NCBI RefSeq assembly: GCF_000499385.1
Contig: NW_013654380.1
Location: forward strand, 1-12,500
DNA from: Eimeria necatrix
Taxonomy: Eukaryota; Apicomplexa; Conoidasida; Eucoccidiorida; Eimeriidae
Length of the DNA: 12,500 nt
Direction of reading: 5' to 3'
Position 1 is the first letter of the stretch. Every line of letters begins with the position of its first letter. This document shows positions 7,990-12,500 of the stretch, piece by piece. The position numbers and the translations under genes were made by a program. The notes below the pieces were generated by a model. That model had not been told where the DNA came from, did no database searches, and saw only the letters and a list, made by a program, of their open reading frames with translations.

Positions 7990-8066
7990 AAACCCTAAAC
8001 CCTAAACCCTAAACCCTAGCTCTGAAAGGCCATGGCCCCCGACGGCTTTCCAAAACCCTAAACCCT
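7990..8066. repeat. AAACCCT blocks before the plus-strand gene
   Basis: Four heptamers at 7990-8018 and two at 8053-8066, ending one base before the proposed ATG region. Confidence 0.85.
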
Positions 8067-8067
8067 C

Positions 8068-8965
8068 ATGCCACTCGTTGAGGGCATTTCAAACCTCGCG
8101 CCAAGTTCGGAGCCGCGAAGAGGGTTTAGGGTTAGGGTCTAGGGTTTAGGGTTTAGGGTTTAGGGTTTAGGGTTTAGGGTTTTGGCTCAGGCTTCTTTAG
8201 GATTTGGCCGCACATAGAGTTCCAGCGAATGAGCTATCCGACGTGGCCGCCCCCCAGTGCCTCGCCCCTGCATCCTGTCCGTGAGGGTTTAGGGTTTAGG
8301 GTTTAGGGTTTAGGGTTTAGGGTTTAGGGTTTGGGGTTGGGGTTTAGCGCACAGGATTTGGCACAGGTTGTCTGCATTGAGTTCAACCTTGCGTCTGTTT
8401 CCAACTGCTGTAGGTGCGAGGGTTTGGAGTCTAGGGTTTGGAGTCTAGGGTTTAGGGTTTAGGGTTTAGGGTTTGCGTTTGCAGCTGGAGCCCTGGGGCC
8501 GGCAAGTGTTTGTCTTTCGGCCTTTCGCCGGCGATTTGGCAGCAGAGCCTTCAGGGCCTTATCCCCGCGTGCCTCCCCTGCGCGGAGTGAGGGTTTAGGG
8601 TTTAGGGTTTAGGGTTTAGGGTTTGGGGTTTAGGGTTTGGGGTTTAGGGTTTAGGGTTTGGAGGGAGGCAGCTTCGCAGTCTCGAGGCCTGGGCGAAGCT
8701 GCCTAGGGTTTAGGGCTGAGGGTTCGGAATTCGGAGGGTTTGTTTGCGGTTTGGGGTTTGCAGAATTAGGGTTTAGGGTTTAGGGTTTAGGGTTTAGGGT
8801 TTTGCGTGCAGCCCGCGCCCCCCACTGACCGGCTGTCGCCTCGGCTGTCGCGTTTGGCAGCAGCAGCAGCAGAAGCAGCAGAAGCTGCTGCTGCTGCTGC
8901 TGCTGCTGCTGGCCCTTCGGGTTTGCTGTCCCCTGAGGCGTACGCAGCAGCAGCAGCGGCGAATG

Positions 8966-9001
<36 letters not shown>

Positions 9002-9492
9002 AAAGAGCAGAAGGGCCTCTCTTGCCAGCAGCAGCACCAGTTCTTTGTGTTGCTGATCATGGCCGCCGGCCTCTCTTGTTTTTGTCTGCTGAGGACTTGG
9101 GGGTTTTGAAGGAGCACTTGCCGCATTTCAAAACCCTAATTCAGCGTTTTAGGCAGACCGCAAAGGTGAGCCCCAGGGTTTAGGGTTTAGGGTTTAGGGT
9201 TTAGGGTTTGCGAGCTGGCGGGCCGGCTTGCGCGCAGATTCCTTCGCTCTTTTCGCAGCCTCGCAGAAGCTGCCAAAGCCCCGGGCTCAGGGTTTAGGGC
9301 TTAGGGTTTAGGGTTTAGGGTTTAGGGTTTAGGGTTTAGGGTTTGTGGCTGCAGCCTTCGAACGCGGAAGGCCTTTACCGCCTGCGGCGGCTGCTGCTGC
9401 CGCAAAAGACTTTTGGAATGCAAAGAATGAAAAAGGGAGAACACCAGTCTTACGGAATGAAGAAAGGGGTGCCTCGCGAGTGCAAAACCTAA
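8068..9492 (+). CDS. Hypothetical protein, provisional eight-exon model
   Basis: I do not recognise this protein. Unique islands between TTTAGGG blocks join into one open frame of about 300 residues. Exons: 8068-8123, 8201-8286, 8348-8421, 8485-8592, 8672-8707, 8812-9165, 9238-9291 and 9355-9492. Phases agree at every junction. Most donors are the repeat itself (AGG|GTTTAGGG); 9165 uses AAG|GTGAGC. The second exon could instead end at 8280 before GTGAGG, in the same phase. Exon 6 carries poly-Ala runs from CAG/CTG, then an ordinary stretch ending LSAEDLGVLKEHLPHFKTLI. The last exon is basic (KTFGMQRMKKGEHQSYGMKK) and ends with TAA at 9490-9492, the start of a CCCTAAA array. The start is weak: the ATG at 8068 follows telomere-like sequence, and earlier exons may exist. 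Short GC-rich islands are often open by chance, so exons 6 and 8 deserve more trust than exons 1, 5 and 7. Confidence 0.45.
8124..8811. repeat. Five TTTAGGG-bearing introns of the plus-strand gene
   Basis: Arrays at about 8124-8182, 8287-8347, 8422-8475, 8593-8660 and 8764-8803. All read TTTAGGG on the sense strand, with variants such as GGTTTGGGGTT near the acceptors. Confidence 0.9.
9166..9354. repeat. Two further TTTAGGG-bearing introns
   Basis: Arrays 9176-9209 and 9292-9344, with acceptors GCGCAG at 9237 and GCTGCAG at 9354. Confidence 0.9.
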
Positions 9493-9758
9493 ACCCTAAA
9501 CCCTAAACCCTAAACCCTAAACCCTAGGCCCGAGGCAGCGTGGTCGGGGGCGCGACCAAGCGTCAGAGCCTCCGGAGCGCAAGGCCTAAACCCTAAACCC
9601 TAAACCCTAAACCCTAGGCACACCCCAAACCCTAGGCGGTAAACCCTAGGCAAGCTTCAAACCCTTGAAGGGCCGAAACCTAATTTGCCCCGCTTAAACC
9701 CTTTGCTTCACGGCGCAGGGAGAAACGCTAGGGTTTAGGGTTTAGGGTTTAGGGTTTG
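9488..9758. repeat. Telomere-like blocks after the plus-strand gene, polarity reversed
   Basis: CCCTAAA from the stop codon to about 9528 and at 9586-9617, degenerate copies to 9710, then TTTAGGG 9730-9758. A GC-rich island at about 9529-9585 is open on the minus strand between repeat-type splice signals but is too short to call. Confidence 0.85.
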
Positions 9759-9798
9759 GCTGCACAGCCAGTTGCATTTTTTAGCGAAGCCTTTTTGA

Positions 9799-9812
9799 GG
9801 TGTCTGTACACC
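9799..9812. promoter_or_regulatory. Palindromic element copy 4, GGTGTCTGTACACC
   Basis: GGTGT and ACACC arms around CTGT, in the flank after the plus-strand gene. Confidence 0.55.
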
Positions 9813-9999
9813 TGAAGGTCCGCTCCTGCTGCTGCTGTCCGGAAATGGACGAGCAGATGAACAAAATAAACAAAAGACAAAAAAGATGGAAGAAAAAGGA
9901 GAAAAAGAGCTGCAGAGAAGTTCAGAAAGTTATTTAAATGAAAAGAAAGAGAGTTCCAGTCAAAGGGAAGGCCGGCCGGTGACCCTGTGCGCGAGCTGA

Positions 10000-10013
10000 G
10001 GTGTACGTACACC
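10000..10013. promoter_or_regulatory. Palindromic element copy 5, GGTGTACGTACACC
   Basis: Perfect palindrome with flanks GCTGA and CGAACT, 347 bp before the tRNA. Confidence 0.6.
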
Positions 10014-10176
10014 CGAACTGGTCCACTGTCGGGTCGCGCTTTAAAACGGATTTTTTGTCAAATTTGGACTTCTAAATACTCGTAAATGCTTTTAATTTAT
10101 TAAAATGATGAACATTTATTCATTTTGTTTCGAATTCAAGAAGATTCCGCGGATTAATTTGCGCGTTTGCCGTCGG

Positions 10177-10202
10177 AGTTCGGGTGTCTGTACACCCGAA
10201 CT
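10177..10202. promoter_or_regulatory. Palindromic element copy 6, with arms extended to 11 bp
   Basis: AGTTCGGGTGT and ACACCCGAACT flank CTGT, an uninterrupted 11-bp inverted repeat. It lies about 160 bp upstream of the tRNA. Confidence 0.6.
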
Positions 10203-10359
10203 TCCGGCGCTGCTGCTGCTGCAGCGAAACAAACGGCGGAGAAGAAGCAGAAAAGAATAAAAGTGGAATTAAATGGAAAATAAAAACAATAAAAGGCTTT
10301 TTAAATCCATTTAAATCCTTTTTAATCTTATTTTCTTTCTTTTTTTTCCACAACTGTCG

Positions 10360-10432
10360 GCGACGATAGCTCAGTTGGGAGAGCGTTAGACTGAAGATCT
10401 AAAGGTCCCTGGTTCGATCCCGGGTCGTCGCG
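10360..10432 (+). tRNA. tRNA-Phe (GAA anticodon), intronless
   Basis: A complete cloverleaf of 73 nt. The acceptor stem GCGACGA (10360-10366) pairs with TCGTCGC (10425-10431). The D arm is GCTC/GAGC. The anticodon stem TTAGA/TCTAA encloses loop CTGAAGA, with GAA at 10393-10395. The variable loop is AGGTC, and the T arm CCTGG/CCGGG has loop TTCGATC. Internal A box TAGCTCAGTTGG (10367-10378) and B box GGTTCGATCC (10411-10420) are canonical. The first T run downstream that could end Pol III transcription is at 10445-10448. The body matches eukaryotic tRNA-Phe closely. The base after the acceptor stem (position 73) is G rather than the usual A. Confidence 0.97.
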
Positions 10433-10880
10433 CTTCTTGAAAGGTTTTATAATTCTTTATTTAACTGAAGTTTAATTATTTATTTATTTGAGGTTTAATT
10501 AATTAATTAATTAATTAATTAATTAATTAATTAATTAATTAATTCAACTTTGGGGATTAATTTATTAATTGAACTTCAATTAAAAAAATAGTTAAATGAG
10601 CTTTAATTCAAATTCATTCGAGTCCTTGTTTTGTTTGCTTTGTTGCTTAATTGAATTCAATTATTTAATTCAATTTAAAATAAATGAATTAAATTTTATT
10701 TAATTGCTTATTTAATTCAAGTTCAAATAATGTATTAATTCAAATTTTTTTTGAGATTTTTTTAATTTAATTTGGAATTTGTTGAATTTTAAAAGCAATT
10801 TAAAACCAAAAACGCATTTTAATTCAATTTTCTTTTATTCAAGTTTGCTGCATTTGCTGCTGTAGACGCCATTCCCTGGG
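10433..10880. other. AT-rich simple-sequence region after the tRNA
   Basis: (AATT)12 at about 10497-10544 within AT-rich sequence full of TTAATT and TTCAAT motifs. No gene seen. Confidence 0.75.
10445..10448 (+). terminator. Probable Pol III terminator of the tRNA gene
   Basis: TTTT about 13 nt after the mature 3' end, the normal spacing for a tRNA transcript. Confidence 0.6.
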
Positions 10881-10894
10881 GATACAAGTGAAAA

Positions 10895-10896
10895 CA

Positions 10897-10928
<32 letters not shown>

Positions 10929-11172
10929 AGTTTCTGCTGCAGCTTCTGCTGCAGTTTCTGCCGCAGTTTCTGCTGCAGTTTCTGCTGCAGTTTCTGCTGC
11001 TGCTTCTGCTGCAGTTTCTGCTGCTGCTTCTGCTGCAGTTTCTGCTGCTGCTTCTGCTGCAGTTGCTGGTGCAGCTGCTGCTGTTGCCAGTGCAGTTGCA
11101 GCAGCAGCAGCTGCTGCTCGTGCTGCAGGTGCTGCTGCCGGTGCTGCTATTGCCGTTGCTGCAGCAGCAGCA
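10895..11172. repeat. Minisatellite of CTGCTGCAGTTT-type units
   Basis: About 12-bp units and multiples (TTTCTGCTGCAG, TTCTGCTGCTGC), decaying into CAG/CTG at the right end. Plus frames read Ala/Val/Ser or Leu/Gln/Phe; minus frames read Ser/Arg/Asn/Cys or Gln/Lys/Leu. All stay open, so this could be a low-complexity exon. AT-rich DNA with no splice context lies on both sides. Confidence 0.75.
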
Positions 11173-11436
11173 GATTTTTATTTTATTTATTTCTTTATTT
11201 CCATTTCCACTTTCACCCAAATTGAATTTTCTCTCCAGCCAAAGAAATTCTTTCCTGCTTTCGAAATAAACAATTAAACAAACAAACAAATAAATAAATA
11301 AATAAACAAATAAATAAATAGATAAATAAGCGAACAAATAAATAAATAGATAATAAATAATAAATAATAAATAAATAAATAACTTCAAAACCATTTAAAT
11401 TCGGTTTCGTCCAGTTGCGCGCGGGCGAAATCCTGG
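11173..11436. other. AT-rich spacer with (AAAT/AAAC)n
   Basis: Mixed AAAC and AAAT tetranucleotides at about 11266-11385. The hydrophobic frames over it are repeat artefacts. Confidence 0.7.
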
Positions 11437-11450
11437 GGTGTACATACACC
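11437..11450. promoter_or_regulatory. Palindromic element copy 7, GGTGTACATACACC
   Basis: The CGTA centre is changed to CATA; arms are intact. Confidence 0.55.
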
Positions 11451-11469
11451 TGCTTGCTTTTGCGACAAG

Positions 11470-11755
11470 TTATTTTTTGAATTTATTTTTATTTTCTTTT
11501 TAATTTAAAAAACTATTTTGAATTATTTTCTTTTCTTTTTAATATTTTTGTTTTTTTTTCTTTTTTCTGTCTTGCAAAAGGCTTCTCTGAGACCTTTTCT
11601 CCATTTGTCTTTTATCTTTTTACTCTTCTTTTCATTTAATTCTTTTTTATTTTAATTTTTTTCATTTAATTCTTTTTGTTTTTATTTCTTTTTCTTTTCT
11701 TTTGCTTTTCTCTCCCTTTGCTGCTTCTCTTCGCTCTCCCCTTTTTGCGGGTGTC
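11470..11755 (+). other. Long pyrimidine-rich tract
   Basis: Nearly 290 nt of T with interspersed C on the plus strand (TTTTCTTTT-type), ending at CTCTCCCC before a telomere-like block. No coding content. Confidence 0.7.
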
Positions 11756-11762
11756 TGTGCTG

Positions 11763-12014
11763 AGGGTTTAGGGTTTAGGGTTTTTTAGGGTTTCGGGTTT
11801 AGGGTTTGGCTGCAGGCTTAGGGTTTTTTAGGGTTTAGGGTTTAGGGTTTAGGGTTTGGCTGCAGGCGCATTTGCTTCTAGAGGTTCTCAAATAAGCAAC
11901 ACTCCCCCATTTACATTTGCTTCCCTATCCCTAAATAAAAACCCTAGACCCTAAACCCTAACCCCAAACCCTAAACCCTAAACCCCAAACCCTAAACCCT
12001 AAACCCTAAACCCT
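11763..12014. repeat. Telomere-like arrays, TTTAGGG then CCCTAAA
   Basis: TTTAGGG-type at 11763-11858, including two direct copies of a unit containing TTTTTTAGGGTTT and GGCTGCAGGC, then CCCTAAA-type at 11939-12014. Polarity reverses across an 80-nt unique spacer. Confidence 0.9.
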
Positions 12015-12030
12015 GGAAAACACAAAAATT

Positions 12031-12040
12031 ACATGCATGT
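12031..12040. promoter_or_regulatory. ACATGCATGT palindrome
   Basis: A 10-bp palindrome with the GCATGC-type core, 37 bp from a palindromic element copy. Confidence 0.3.
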
Positions 12041-12076
12041 CTGGCCTCGCAGCAGGGCAGCCGGCGTTGGGTTTGG

Positions 12077-12090
12077 GGTGTACGTACACC
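12077..12090. promoter_or_regulatory. Palindromic element copy 8, GGTGTACGTACACC
   Basis: Perfect palindrome; flanks CCTGA and CCCC place its orientation on the minus strand. Confidence 0.6.
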
Positions 12091-12251
12091 TCAGGAGAGT
12101 GTGCTGCAAATAAAATGAGCAGCAGCAAATTGGCTTTTGATTTAAATTGATTTTTGATTTAAATTATTTCATTTAATTTCACTTTTGCAAAACTTTAAAA
12201 ATAAATTAAATTCATTTGCGCAGCTGCAGCCAAACCCCACAGAGGCGCTGC

Positions 12252-12265
12252 GGTGTCTGTACACC
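12252..12265. promoter_or_regulatory. Palindromic element copy 9, abutting a stop codon
   Basis: Minus strand reads GGTGTACAGACACC immediately after the TGA of the right-edge gene, so it would lie at the start of that gene's 3'UTR. Confidence 0.6.
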
Positions 12266-12323
12266 TCAGCTGCTGTCAAACATGTCCGCCAGGCTAGGGG
12301 GCCCCACACTCCCTTTGCTGCTG

Positions 12324-12358
<35 letters not shown>

Positions 12359-12430
12359 GTGGGCTGGCTGGGGCAGCGAGCGAGCCAGAGACGAAGCCTC
12401 CTGCAGCAGCTGCTGCAGCTCATCCGCTGC

Positions 12431-12468
<38 letters not shown>

Positions 12469-12500
12469 CAGTGCGCTCTCGTGACTCACCAGCTCGCGCC
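12266..12500 (-). CDS. C-terminal part of a hypothetical protein, cut by the window edge
   Basis: This frame is open from the right edge to TGA at 12268-12266. The product has an Ala run, then ADELQQLLQEASSLARSLPQ (helical, leucine-zipper-like spacing), a second Ala run, and a tail GSVGPPSLADMFDSS. That tail looks like a natural C-terminus and is the reason for preferring this frame over the poly-Gln one. A perfect donor consensus, CTG|GTGAGT, lies near 12490, so the first Ala run could instead be inside an intron. The stop codon overlaps the left flank of a palindromic element (12252-12265). The gene starts outside the window, and its function is unknown. Confidence 0.5.

Larger units (their letters stand above)
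9830..10359. other. AT-rich spacer upstream of the tRNA gene
   Basis: Mostly A-rich then T-rich unique sequence with two palindromic elements. No coding island seen. Confidence 0.65.

Noticed and set aside
7265..7998. Several long frames on both strands
   Set aside because: Every frame is open through CAG/CTG tracts. The unique parts show no protein-like pattern, and no frame is preferred.
8355..8413. Alternative frame starting GATTTGGCACAG with a GTGCGAG donor in the plus-strand gene
   Set aside because: Protein-like on its own, but its phases do not fit the exons on either side, whereas the frame from 8348 does.
9749..10012. Minus-strand frame with hydrophobic residues
   Set aside because: AT-rich spacer. 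It contains the palindromic element as its start and shows no codon structure.
10819..11394. 191-residue minus-strand frame
   Set aside because: Made of a minisatellite joined to (AAAT)n, giving Ser/Cys/Asn and then Ile/Tyr/Leu repeats.
1..12500. A real chromosome end or telomere fusion
   Set aside because: Arrays are short, interrupted, of both polarities and spread through introns. None reaches a window edge as a long uniform tract.

Overview
The window looks like nuclear DNA of an apicomplexan coccidian, most probably Eimeria. Two signatures support this. One is the pervasive interstitial telomere-like heptamer TTTAGGG/CCCTAAA. The other is the very large number of (CAG/CTG)n tracts, which read as poly-Ala, poly-Gln, poly-Ser, poly-Leu or poly-Cys depending on frame. 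Both are known hallmarks of the repeat-rich (R) segments of Eimeria chromosomes. The genus is inferred from these signatures; no database search was possible.

Most long open frames here are artefacts of CAG repeats. The real coding material lies in short unique islands between repeat blocks. Read as exons joined across repeat-filled introns, these islands give one certain gene and three provisional ones. (1) 7070..5680, minus strand: a complete four-exon gene for ribosomal protein L27A (uL15), 149 residues, recognised by family similarity. (2) 4539..1852, minus: a phase-consistent multi-exon gene of about 468 residues with an N-terminal hydrophobic signal and a C-terminal HDEL, so probably an ER-lumenal protein that I do not recognise. 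(3) 8068..9492, plus: a provisional eight-exon gene of about 300 residues, unrecognised. (4) 12500..12266, minus: the 3' end of a gene that runs off the right edge. A tRNA-Phe(GAA) gene lies at 10360..10432 on the plus strand.

Layout: 1-720 degenerate telomere-like repeats with a few exon-like islands; 730-1500 AT-rich spacer with a 41-bp duplication; 1500-1850 telomere-like repeats; 1852-4539 ER-protein gene; 4540-5680 CTG tracts, AT spacer and a 34-bp minisatellite; 5680-7070 RPL27A; 7070-8068 CAG/CTG-dense region between divergent genes; 8068-9492 plus-strand gene; 9493-10360 repeats then AT-rich DNA; tRNA; 10433-11760 AT-rich simple repeats, an alanine-type minisatellite and a pyrimidine-rich tract; 11760-12015 telomere-like repeats; 12266-12500 partial gene.

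Two patterns stand out. A palindromic element, GGTGT-NNNN-ACACC, occurs nine times, always outside the gene bodies. The telomere-like repeats keep a fixed polarity relative to transcription: sense-strand TTTAGGG dominates in introns and flips to CCCTAAA at gene 3' ends. They also supply several 5' splice sites (exon|GTTTAGGG) and two TAA stop codons.
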